Positions 1-7,190 of a stretch of DNA of 8,837 nucleotides are shown in pieces (the first letter of the stretch is position 1; the number at the start of each line of letters is the position of its first letter). A program made the translations under genes and the position numbers. The notes under the pieces were generated by a model that was not told where the DNA came from, searched no databases, and saw only the letters and a list, made by a program, of their open reading frames with translations. Source of the stretch: an uncultured Collinsella sp. (GTDB lineage Bacteria > Actinomycetota > Coriobacteriia > Coriobacteriales > Coriobacteriaceae); the NCBI GenBank assembly GCA_900545875.1, contig URAQ01000057.1, positions 1 through 8,837 on the forward strand. Reading direction: 5' to 3'.

Positions 1-76
1 CCCCGACGGCGATCCCGAGCCTCGACGCGGCGTCGCTCGCGAGCTCGTAGGGGCTCGCCCCCGCGCCCGCCATCAT
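1..76 (-). CDS. istB: IS21 helper ATPase IstB, N-terminal 25 codons only (runs off the left edge)
   Basis: The istA stop codon is embedded in an ATGATG, so a second frame starts at 76 with an ATGA overlap, or at 73 if the second Met is used. It reads MMAGAGASPYELASDAAS and stays open to the window edge. In IS21 elements istB directly follows and overlaps istA. It encodes an AAA+ ATPase that selects and prepares target DNA for the transposase. The visible residues contain none of the ATPase motifs, which would lie to the left. The identification therefore rests on position and the start-stop overlap, not on protein similarity. Confidence 0.55.
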   Translation of the reverse strand, partial: MMAGAGASPYELASDAASRLGIAVG

Positions 77-1380
77 TCGGCCCTCCCGAAGTCGAACCTC
101 TCGAAACCGGGTTTCGTCCTGGGCGGGGCGATTTGCTCGACCACGGTCCCCACCGGCTGGGTCGGCAGCTCCTCGGGCTGCGCCGGCGATGTCTCCCACT
201 GCCCCTCGCACCAGCTGTCGGCGCCGGTGCCGACGGCGTGGGCGACGAGCTCGCGGGAGAGGTCGTCGCTGTATATGTGCACCACGCGCCCCTCCCGGCT
301 CACCCTGCACTCGCGGCGGACGTACCAGTAGGGCACGCCGTAGCGGTGCCCCTCGAAGCTCACGAAGCCGTCGAAGGAGATCTTCCGGCGCGGGCACAGG
401 TACCGCTCGACCTCGGCCGTGACCTCGAGCGGCCTGGTGTTCGCCGAGCACGCCGCCTCGTGCTCGCGCATCGGGACGCATGCCGCCGGGCGCCGCCGGC
501 GGCCTCCCTGCTCGGCGCACCAGAGGGCGGCCTCCCGGTTGAGGGCGTCAAGGTCGGTGAAGGACCTTCCCGCGAGGAAGTTCCCCTTCACGAAGCGGAC
601 GAGCCTCTCCACCTTGCCCTTCGTATAGGGGTGGCGCGGCCTGCACAGCCTGGTGCGGAAGCCGACGACGCCCATGAACTCGGCGTAGTCGGCCTGCCAG
701 ACGGGCCGGCCGTCGGCATCGCGGCGGACGACCACGCTCTTCATGTTGTCGGTGAGCACGGTCGCGGGCACGCCCAGCGCCGAGAACGCGTGCAGCATCC
801 CGATGAGGAGGTTCTCCTGGCGCGCGTTCGGGAAGAACTCGACGTGGGCGCCCCCGCAATGGTGGCAGACCATGGCGAAGCAGGCGATCCGCGCCCGCTC
901 GCCGCCGGGGCGCTCGACCGCGACGAAGCCCCAGTCCATCTGGTAGGCCTCTCCGGGCGCCGTCCTGAAGCGCTGCCCGCGGCAGCCCTGCGGGGCCACC
1001 TGCCGCCTCTTCGCGGGCACGAGGTCCCGGTGCGCGGCGATATAGGTCTTCACCGTGGTGAGGCCGCCGGCGTAGCCCTGGCCGAGCAGCCGCTCGAATA
1101 TCACCTGCGAGTTGGTGACGCCCTTCCGCAGGAGGTCGTCCACCAGGCCGGTGTGGCCGGCGAGCACGCCCGGCGCGGCCCTCCTCCCGCTGTTCCCGTG
1201 GGGCAGGGCCCTGAACCCGTGGGCCCTGACCGTCCTCGCGCGGGAGCGGGTGAGCCCCGTCCTCCTGCAGAACTCCGCGAGGTTGCATGCCTGCGGGTCG
1301 AACCCGTCGCCCTCCTCCGCGGCCATCTCCCGGAGCGCCGCGTCTATAATCTCCTGTAGGTCATCGTGTCTCTCGTTCAC
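73..1380 (-). CDS. istA: IS21-family transposase IstA
   Basis: This 435-residue protein is the DDE transposase that cuts and joins the ends of the element. The N-terminal part (about residues 30-120) has helix-turn-helix-like segments, including TGLTRSRARTVR and KGVTNSQVIFERLL. The catalytic core has an rve-type integrase fold with acidic residues in recognisable settings: D149 in YQMDWGF, D211 in VLTDNMKSVV and E258 in KGKVERLVRFVKGNF. The C-terminal part (about 320-380) is the basic, beta-rich region usual in IstA (ISFDGFVSFEGHRYGVPYWY). The start is GTG at 1380, chosen because AGGAGG (minus strand, 1390-1395) lies 9 bases upstream. The length is normal and the frame is unbroken, so the gene looks functional. 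The TGA stop overlaps the presumed istB start. Confidence 0.93.
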   Translation of the reverse strand: MNERHDDLQEIIDAALREMAAEEGDGFDPQACNLAEFCRRTGLTRSRARTVRAHGFRALPHGNSGRRAAPGVLAGHTGLVDDLLRKGVTNSQVIFERLLGQGYAGGLTTVKTYIAAHRDLVPAKRRQVAPQGCRGQRFRTAPGEAYQMDWGFVAVERPGGERARIACFAMVCHHCGGAHVEFFPNARQENLLIGMLHAFSALGVPATVLTDNMKSVVVRRDADGRPVWQADYAEFMGVVGFRTRLCRPRHPYTKGKVERLVRFVKGNFLAGRSFTDLDALNREAALWCAEQGGRRRRPAACVPMREHEAACSANTRPLEVTAEVERYLCPRRKISFDGFVSFEGHRYGVPYWYVRRECRVSREGRVVHIYSDDLSRELVAHAVGTGADSWCEGQWETSPAQPEELPTQPVGTVVEQIAPPRTKPGFERFDFGRAE

Positions 1381-1517
1381 CTCAATGGTCCTCCTAACGC
1401 CGGCGTGTTGGCACCACCAGCGTAGTAGCGGCGGGGAGGCACGGTGGCCATTATTCGGTGACCGGGATTGGTCAAAATAGTTTGACTATTAGCGGCTAAA
1501 ATCGCCCGGCGCTAACA
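1381..1517. repeat. IS21 terminal region with overlapping short inverted repeats
   Basis: This is the non-coding tip between istA and the outer end of the element. It carries several perfect small palindromes. GTCAAA-ATAG-TTTGAC (1471-1486) overlaps AATAGT-TTG-ACTATT (1476-1490), so only one of the two can form a hairpin at a time. TTAGC-G-GCTAA follows at 1489-1499, and GCTAA recurs at 1512-1516 close to the terminus. On the minus strand two loosely similar blocks start ATTTTAGCC and ATTTTGACC. IS21 elements are known for multiple internal repeats near their ends that serve as transposase binding sites, and this pattern fits. The repeats are seen directly; their role as IstA sites is inferred. 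Confidence 0.6.
1448..1475 (-). promoter_or_regulatory. Possible weak istA promoter
   Basis: On the minus strand TTGACC (1470-1475) is followed after 16 bases by TAATGG (1448-1453), a good -35 and a poor -10 element. It lies about 70 bases before the istA start and points towards it. The -35 hexamer sits inside the overlapping palindromes of the IS end, so transposase binding there could repress istA. This is a match by eye only. Confidence 0.25.
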
Positions 1518-2331
1518 GGGTCCTTAATCCGGAGTGTTCCTATGCAGCATCCATTGTCACAAATGGGTATCTTCTGACGCCAGAAGTGGCTGCGGCTCTC
1601 GCGGCTTGTGACGTCAAGATGGCTCAGGTGACTTTGGACGGTTCTCGACAAGATCATGATTCCCGGCGAATCTTGCGGAACGGACAGCCGACATACGATG
1701 CGATTCTAGACAACGTTTCTAAAGTCACCCATCTGTTAGATATTTCTATCAGGTGCAATGTCGATGCCCATAACATTGTCGGTGCTGGCGATTTGCTGGA
1801 TGCGCTCGAGGAAAAGGGCCTTAAAAACAAGGTGGGATTCTACCTAGCGCCTGTCGACAATATCAATGATACGTGCCCAAGCGACAGTAGTTGTTTTCGA
1901 TGGAGGCATTTTCTGAGGAAGAGCTGGACTTTTATAGCCATGCCGTTGATAGGGGGTTCTACGTTGACCTGACGGTGCGCTTTAATCCGGCTATATGTGG
2001 CGCTGTTTGTGCAGGGTCATTTGTAGTGGATCCGGAGGGCTACCTTTATAAATGTTGGGATGAAATCGGGATGCGTGAACGCTCCGTCGGCACACTTGCC
2101 GAAGGGCCGAGGATGAATGCTCAGCTGGTCCAATGGCTAAACTATGAGCCGAGCGATCATGAGTGTGAAGAGTGTTTTGCCTATCCCTCATGCATGGGAG
2201 GTTGCCCTAATCACGCTCTTCATGGAGGGTCAAAACAGTGCGTATCTCAAAGGTATCAGGTGCGCCAACGAATGATTTTGACCGAGAAGGCTCAGCGATT
2301 GCTTTCGGAACTGGATTCAGCTCATGTTTAA
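1518..2331 (+). pseudogene. Radical SAM/SPASM peptide maturase remnant, 5'-truncated at the IS21 end and frameshifted
   Basis: Read through one -1 frameshift, this stretch encodes the C-terminal part of a radical SAM protein with a SPASM domain, the type that modifies ribosomally made peptides. The first frame begins just after the IS end and runs through NPECSYAASIVTNGYLLT, VTLDGSRQDHDSRR and the barrel strand DISIRCNVDAHN. At the T run 1894-1897 it would continue through a useless tail to 1972. Adding one T restores SSCFSMEAFSEEELDF in the next frame, which runs to TAA at 2331. The second frame carries a textbook SPASM cysteine pattern, CX9GX4C then CX2CX5CX3C then C (C40, C55, C92, C95, C101, C105, C117 counted from codon 1891). 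These bind auxiliary iron-sulfur clusters. The N-terminal barrel half with the CX3CX2C motif for the SAM-binding cluster is missing, so no active enzyme can be made from this piece. The peptide substrate is unknown. Confidence 0.85.
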
Positions 2332-3943
2332 TCTCTGCGCAAGAACAATAATCAAGAATCCAAAGTATATAACCTATCTTCTAATGTGCCTGCTCTCGCT
2401 TGTGGTTGGTCTCGCAATTCCTTTTCTGACGGGGCAACTGGTCAACAACTTTGTCGGTGTCGCGCGAGATGGGGAAAGCGCAATCGCCATCGGCGCTGAG
2501 ATAGCAGCGCTGGGTATTATGCGAGCCGGTTTGAATTGCGTCAGTGAGCTGGTCTATGTCGATCTGCAAACACATGTGGGATTTGCATTGAATGAAGAGG
2601 TGATAAGTCACGTTCAAAGGCTACCACGGGCCTTCTTTTCTAATTTTGATGCCTCCTATTACAACCAACAGATTAATCATGACGCTAACGATTTGGTGAT
2701 ATTTGTTATAAACGCAAGTGTCCAAAGCGTGAGCAATATAGTGACGTTGCTTGTGGTGTTTGTTGTCCTGGCGACCATAAACGGTCACCTGGCAATGCTG
2801 TGTATGGCTCTGGGCATAATAGGTGGCGCGGTCTATTCGCTTTTCAAAAAGTGTTTGTTCGCAAGAAGTTTCGAGGCTCAAGAGCAGGAGGCTCGATTCT
2901 TTTCCGATCTGGAGAAGCAGCTTAGCAACGCACAATTTATCCGCAGACATGTTCTATTCGAGGTTTTCAAGCAAAGGCTTGAGCACTCTTTTGCAGAGCT
3001 ATATCGTTTCGTTTATCAGAACCAGCAAATTAATGCGACCTTTACGTTTGCCAACACTGCCGTCACATCTTTGGCACAGGGTGGAATCTTGATCCTGGGC
3101 GCAAAGGAAGTTCTCGACGGCAATTTGCTGCCCGGCTATCTTATGACGGCGCTAAGCTATTACTCCTATTATTCTTCGGCTATTGAATTCTTCCTTGCGC
3201 TGGGCAAGGACTATCAAACGTCAAAGGTATCCTACGAGCGTTTGCGGCGCTTGCTGGACATGCCCGAGGACTCAAACGGGGACATTATCCTCGATGATGT
3301 TTACGAGGTGAACTGTTCCGAGCTGGCATATAGCTATCCGGGGTCTGTAAAGACCGCGTTCGGAGACATTCGGGCTTCTTTAGAAAAAGGAAAGGTATAC
3401 GCAATCGTTGGGTCGAACGGTTCCGGTAAGAGCACGCTGCTGGATGTGATAAGCGGTTGCGATCCAGAAAACTGCAAGGGTGATATTTGGATTAACAGCA
3501 AGCCCCTGAGCTCTCTGGACCGTTATGCGCTGCGAAAGCGCAATATCGGGATTACGGAGCAGGAGCCGCCCCTGACCGAAGGGTCGATACGGGACAATTT
3601 AACTCTTTGCTGCAGAAGCGCTGAAGAGCGTGACCTTGAGAGCCTCATTGAGAGAATGGGGCTTAAAAAGATGGTCGATTCAAGTGGTGGACTTGATGTT
3701 GAGCTGGACGATAGGCAGAACAATATTTCAGGAGGGGAAAAACAGAAAATAGCGATTATTCGCCAGCTGCTGAAAAACCCGGACGTGATGATGTTTGATG
3801 AGCCGACATCTGCACTTGACAGCCAAAGCAAGCAGGCGTTTATCGAAATCCTTAAGGAAAGAAAGGGGCGACATATCACGGTCATCGCTACGCACGACCC
3901 TGTGCTTATTTCGGCATGCGATGAAGTGATTGAAATTGCCTGA
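2324..3943 (+). CDS. ABC exporter, fused membrane and ATPase domains (probable RiPP exporter)
   Basis: This 539-residue half-transporter would work as a homodimer in the membrane. Roughly six hydrophobic segments lie in the first 300 residues (about 14-36, 53-70, 127-150, 155-172, 245-262, 270-290). The nucleotide-binding domain follows, with Walker A GSNGSGKST (363-371), Q-loop Q413, signature ISGGEKQ (SGGEKQ at 469-474), Walker B VMMFDE (488-493) and switch histidine H524. All catalytic motifs are present and the frame is intact. There is no N-terminal C39 peptidase domain, so it would not itself trim a leader peptide. ATG at 2324 overlaps the stop of the maturase remnant by 8 bases, which implies translational coupling and a shared operon. 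Family knowledge and this neighbour suggest export of a modified peptide; the cargo is an inference. Its GC is lower than that of the flanking genes. With the maturase broken it may be an orphan or a self-immunity pump. Confidence 0.88.
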   Translation: MFNLCARTIIKNPKYITYLLMCLLSLVVGLAIPFLTGQLVNNFVGVARDGESAIAIGAEIAALGIMRAGLNCVSELVYVDLQTHVGFALNEEVISHVQRLPRAFFSNFDASYYNQQINHDANDLVIFVINASVQSVSNIVTLLVVFVVLATINGHLAMLCMALGIIGGAVYSLFKKCLFARSFEAQEQEARFFSDLEKQLSNAQFIRRHVLFEVFKQRLEHSFAELYRFVYQNQQINATFTFANTAVTSLAQGGILILGAKEVLDGNLLPGYLMTALSYYSYYSSAIEFFLALGKDYQTSKVSYERLRRLLDMPEDSNGDIILDDVYEVNCSELAYSYPGSVKTAFGDIRASLEKGKVYAIVGSNGSGKSTLLDVISGCDPENCKGDIWINSKPLSSLDRYALRKRNIGITEQEPPLTEGSIRDNLTLCCRSAEERDLESLIERMGLKKMVDSSGGLDVELDDRQNNISGGEKQKIAIIRQLLKNPDVMMFDEPTSALDSQSKQAFIEILKERKGRHITVIATHDPVLISACDEVIEIA

Positions 3944-3972
3944 CGGGCTAGTGGACCGCGCATATCAAATTC

Positions 3973-4008
3973 AGGGGGGCGGGCACCGTGGCTGGTGTCC
4001 GCCCCCCT
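3973..4008. terminator. Strong GC-rich hairpin between convergent genes (bidirectional terminator candidate)
   Basis: A 15-base stem pairs 3973-3987 (AGGGGGGCGGGCACC) with 3994-4008 (GGTGTCCGCCCCCCT) around the loop GTGGCT, with a single G-T wobble. It begins 30 bases after the exporter stop and lies 34 bases beyond the stop of the convergent hydrolase gene. Neither side has a proper T tract, so it is not a classic intrinsic terminator, but its position and strength fit termination or 3'-end protection for both transcripts. Confidence 0.65.
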
Positions 4009-4042
4009 GGCATGGAAGGTTTAAGCCTGTGTGGTTCGCGAA

Positions 4043-4852
4043 CTAACGGGCCTGCTTTACCTTGGCCGCTGCCTCGACAAACGACTTCCACAGGTTAAAG
4101 TCGGTCTCGAGCGTCTGCCAGGTGTACTCGGGGTGCCATTGCACGCCCAGGCAGAAGGGCTGGCCCTCGACCTCGATACACTCGGGCACGCCATCGGTTG
4201 CCTGCGCCACCAGGCGCGTGTGCTTGCCCAGACGGTCGACGCAGCAGTGATGTGCCGAGTTGGTCTGGATCAGCCTGTGCCCGCCAACCGCGCGCTCCAG
4301 CACCGAGCCCGGCACGACCTCGACGGGGTGCACGGGATCGTTGAGCACGTGGGTATGGCGCCACTGCGTGCGGCCCTCGCGCGCACCCAGGCTCGGCACG
4401 TCCATGCACAGGGTGCCGCCGGTGGCGACATTGAGCAGCTGCGTGCCTCGGCAGGTGGTAAAGAGCGGCTTCTTGGCGCGAAGCACCTCGTTAACCAGCT
4501 TAAACTCAAAACGGTCGCGAATCTCGCAGCACAGCGTGGGGTCGTAAGGACGCTCGTCGCCCCAGCGTTTGGGGTTGACGTCCGGGCCGCCGGGAATAGC
4601 GATACCGTCAGCGATTTCCACGTAATGACGGATAACATCGACGTCTTCGGTAATAGACATCTGCAGCGGCAGGCCACCGGCGGCAAGGATGGCATCGACA
4701 AAGACACTTGCGATTTCCTCGTTGGGGGAGAGCGTCTCGCTCAAATAGGGTTTCGCTTCTTCCCAGCGTGGTGCGACCAGGATGAGCGGACGGTCGGCGG
4801 GATCGACGTCGACGTGCGGAGTGTAGGACGATGAGGTGCGGGTTCCGATCAT
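4043..4852 (-). CDS. Peptidase C26 / gamma-glutamyl-GABA hydrolase-like class I glutamine amidotransferase
   Basis: This 269-residue cytoplasmic enzyme has the class I amidotransferase fold used by PuuD-type hydrolases, which cleave gamma-glutamyl bonds and release glutamate. The nucleophile is C134 in FTTCRGTQLLNVATGG. The partners H240 and E242 sit in GVQWHPEYTW. Family landmarks GGPDVNPKRWGDE (88-100) and QTNSAHH (196-202) are also present, and the length is normal. The start at 4852 is the only reasonable ATG, but it has no clear Shine-Dalgarno sequence (only GAAAG). It lies 87 bases after the amino acid uptake ATPase on the same strand with no convincing terminator between, so it may be the last gene of that operon. 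The family is clear. The substrate (gamma-glutamyl-GABA, another gamma-glutamyl amide or a peptide) is not readable from the sequence, so I give no symbol. Confidence 0.87.
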   Translation of the reverse strand: MIGTRTSSSYTPHVDVDPADRPLILVAPRWEEAKPYLSETLSPNEEIASVFVDAILAAGGLPLQMSITEDVDVIRHYVEIADGIAIPGGPDVNPKRWGDERPYDPTLCCEIRDRFEFKLVNEVLRAKKPLFTTCRGTQLLNVATGGTLCMDVPSLGAREGRTQWRHTHVLNDPVHPVEVVPGSVLERAVGGHRLIQTNSAHHCCVDRLGKHTRLVAQATDGVPECIEVEGQPFCLGVQWHPEYTWQTLETDFNLWKSFVEAAAKVKQAR

Positions 4853-4939
4853 GGGCGTAGCTTTCGAATCCGGGTGGACATGGCACAGGGGTGGCGCGGA
4901 GCAAACGTTACTGATGAATTTGCCCGCGTGGCAATTGGG

Positions 4940-5698
<759 letters not shown>

Positions 5699-5710
5699 GA
5701 TAGGACCTCC

Positions 5711-7072
5711 TTACAGACCGGCGATGTGATCGGCAGGCGTCGCGACAACCTGTCCGGCGCTCTTGGCGGGACGCTTCTTCTTGGTCTCGGTCGTGCCCAA
5801 AAGCCTTGCCTCAAGACCGCTCACCAAGCGAGCGAGCGGCAGGGTGATGACCAGATAGAACAGGGCGGCAACCACGTACGGTGTAATGGAGCCCGTCGTG
5901 GCCACGATGGTACGGGCGTTCATGACGATCTCGACCACACCCACGGCGGCAAGCAGCGACGTATCCTTGTAAAGCAAGATAAACTCGCTGGTCAGCGTAG
6001 GCAAAACATTGCGGAACGTCTGCGGAATCATAACGTAGAGCAGCGTCTGGAAGGCATTCATGCCCAGAGAGCGAGCAGCCTCGTTTTGGCCCTTGGGGAT
6101 CGACTGAATACCGGCACGGAAGATCTCACACAGATAGGCAGACGAGTTCATGGCCATGACGATGACGCCCAAGACATAGTCGTCCACTTTGACACCGGCC
6201 AGCGGCAGACCGAAAAACGCGATATAGATCTGCAGGAACGCCGGCGTACCGCGAATGATATTCACATAGATGCCGGCAAGACAGCGCAGGATGCGCGACT
6301 TAGAGATGCGCATGAGCGACAGGGCAAAACCGAAGGGAATTGCCAGCGGAAACGCCACGAGCACGATCGAGAGCGACATGAGGAAGCCCTTAAAGACGAT
6401 CGGCAGGCTTTGGACCAAAATGACCGGGTTTAAGAACAGGCGCAGAAACATATTGGAGTTCCACGCCTCGACCCACGGCTGCTCCTTAAGGTCGGCCAGG
6501 AAGTTATCGAAGGCCGTCACGCCCTTGATCTCCACCGACGGAATCTTGGAGATCTTCTTGGTCGAACCGTCGGCGAGCGTATAGGTGCCGCTAAAGGCCT
6601 CATCGCCGCCCTCGACGGGAAACGTCACACCGTAAACCTCGACGCGGAAATAACCGCCGGCAGGCGCCGTCTCGCCAAAGTCAATCTTGAGCGTCTGGCC
6701 GTCAGCCTTGCACGTGGGCTTCATGGGCGTACGATCCATGAGGTCCTCGCCCGAGAGCATCGTCAATCGCGTGTCATCGGTACCAAACGTCGTGCCGTCG
6801 ACAAACGTCAGCGAAAGACCGCTCAGCTCCTCGTCGGCATCGGCCTGAACTTCCCAAGTGATGCGCGTCTCGGTGCCGCCGACCACATCGCTACCCGAAC
6901 CGGTATTGGGTCGGGCGGTAATCTTTGCGGTCTCAAGCGCCTGGGCGGTCGTGGGCACGCAGGCCCCCGCGCATACCAGGGCGAGCGCCACAGCCAGGGC
7001 ACAGGCCAGCTTTTGGAGCATCGAGGGCAGTGGAAAACGCTGCTCCGCGGCCCCTTTGTTCAGTCGAGACAA
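5711..7072 (-). CDS. Polar amino acid ABC transporter permease with signal peptide and extra extracytoplasmic N-terminal domain
   Basis: The C-terminal half is a HisM/GlnP-type permease: several membrane segments from about residue 226 to 425, RGTPAFLQIYIAFFGLP (274-290), and the EAA coupling loop IPKGQNEAARSLGM (325-338) that docks on the ATPase. The front part is unusual. A signal peptide (hydrophobic core about 22-37, AxA-type site TTAQA at 41-45) is followed by a soluble, beta-rich domain at about 47-185, with stretches such as ETRITWEVQADADEEL and GGYFRVEVYGVTFP. This is not the substrate-binding domain, which is a separate gene here. I chose TTG at 7072, giving 453 residues, because AGGAGCCACC precedes it with AGGAG 5 bases upstream. 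The ATG at 7021 has no ribosome site but would also leave a signal peptide. The C-terminal tail (428-453) is basic and probably cytoplasmic. The role of the extra domain is unknown; helping dock the binding lipoprotein is a guess. Confidence 0.9.
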   Translation of the reverse strand: MSRLNKGAAEQRFPLPSMLQKLACALAVALALVCAGACVPTTAQALETAKITARPNTGSGSDVVGGTETRITWEVQADADEELSGLSLTFVDGTTFGTDDTRLTMLSGEDLMDRTPMKPTCKADGQTLKIDFGETAPAGGYFRVEVYGVTFPVEGGDEAFSGTYTLADGSTKKISKIPSVEIKGVTAFDNFLADLKEQPWVEAWNSNMFLRLFLNPVILVQSLPIVFKGFLMSLSIVLVAFPLAIPFGFALSLMRISKSRILRCLAGIYVNIIRGTPAFLQIYIAFFGLPLAGVKVDDYVLGVIVMAMNSSAYLCEIFRAGIQSIPKGQNEAARSLGMNAFQTLLYVMIPQTFRNVLPTLTSEFILLYKDTSLLAAVGVVEIVMNARTIVATTGSITPYVVAALFYLVITLPLARLVSGLEARLLGTTETKKKRPAKSAGQVVATPADHIAGL

Positions 7073-7077
7073 GGTGG

Positions 7078-7082
7078 CTCCT
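7078..7082 (-). promoter_or_regulatory. Ribosome binding site that selects a TTG start for the permease
   Basis: AGGAG on the minus strand lies 5 bases before TTG at 7072-7070. No such site precedes the in-frame ATG at 7021 or supports the longer frame reaching 7177. That longer frame would run back through both intergenic hairpins. This site therefore decides the start. Confidence 0.7.
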
Positions 7083-7107
7083 ATCGTAGAAGTTGCCGGC
7101 AAAACGA

Positions 7108-7126
7108 GACGGAAAAGCTCTCCGTC
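7108..7126 (-). other. Small intergenic stem-loop (second of a pair)
   Basis: On the minus strand GACGGA pairs with TCCGTC around a 7-base loop and is followed by TCGTTTTG. It lies between the larger hairpin at 7141-7168 and the permease ribosome site. It may be a weak terminator, a processing stop or a stabilising structure for the upstream transcript. Confidence 0.4.
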
Positions 7127-7140
7127 AAGAGAAGCGCAAA

Positions 7141-7168
7141 GGCCCTCTCCGCCAAAACGGAAAGGGCC
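7141..7168 (-). terminator. Intergenic hairpin after the binding-protein gene, likely partial terminator
   Basis: Read on the minus strand, GGCCCTTTCCG (7168-7158) pairs with CGGAGAGGGCC (7151-7141), 11 base pairs with one G-U, around a 6-base loop and followed by TTTGCG. It starts 22 bases after the binding-protein stop. The short T run suggests partial termination or protection against 3' decay. This layout is common in uptake operons, where the binding protein is needed in excess over the membrane complex. Confidence 0.6.
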
Positions 7169-7190
7169 CGCGCGCAATCAAGTAGCTATT

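Larger units (their letters stand above)
1..1517 (-). mobile_element. IS21-family insertion sequence, istA-side end (other end outside window)
   Basis: This is one end of an IS21-type element. It has a complete DDE transposase gene (istA), followed by an overlapping second reading frame in the place of the helper ATPase istB, and a 137-base non-coding end upstream of istA. The outer boundary is placed at 1517 because the minus strand there begins TGTTAGCGCC, matching the TG...CA termini usual in the family, and because radical SAM coding similarity is recognisable soon after it on the plus strand. The element is much richer in GC than the island it abuts. The istB end lies left of the window, so the paired terminal repeat and any target duplication cannot be checked. 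The family call is firm; the exact boundary base is an inference. Confidence 0.85.

Noticed and set aside
133..1359. Long plus-strand open frame of 408 codons opposite istA
   Set aside because: It is a shadow of a GC-rich gene: its codons mirror istA, its protein is low-complexity Ala/Gly/Arg/Val, and istA has clear catalytic motifs and a ribosome site.
1482..1502. Outward promoter at the IS tip (TTGACT ... TAAAAT)
   Set aside because: The hexamers are only 9 bases apart, too close for sigma70, and no better spaced pair is visible, so I do not claim IS-driven expression of the exporter.
1891..2331. A stand-alone small SPASM protein starting at TTG 1891
   Set aside because: No ribosome site precedes 1891, and the upstream frame encodes the adjoining barrel residues of the same protein family, so this is half of a broken gene.
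4031..4834. Plus-strand open frame opposite the C26 hydrolase
   Set aside because: It has no domain character and covers the same bases as a gene with a full catalytic Cys-His-Glu set.
4920..4934. Small hairpin TTGCC-CGCGT-GGCAA after the uptake ATPase
   Set aside because: A 5-base stem without a T tract is too weak to call a terminator.
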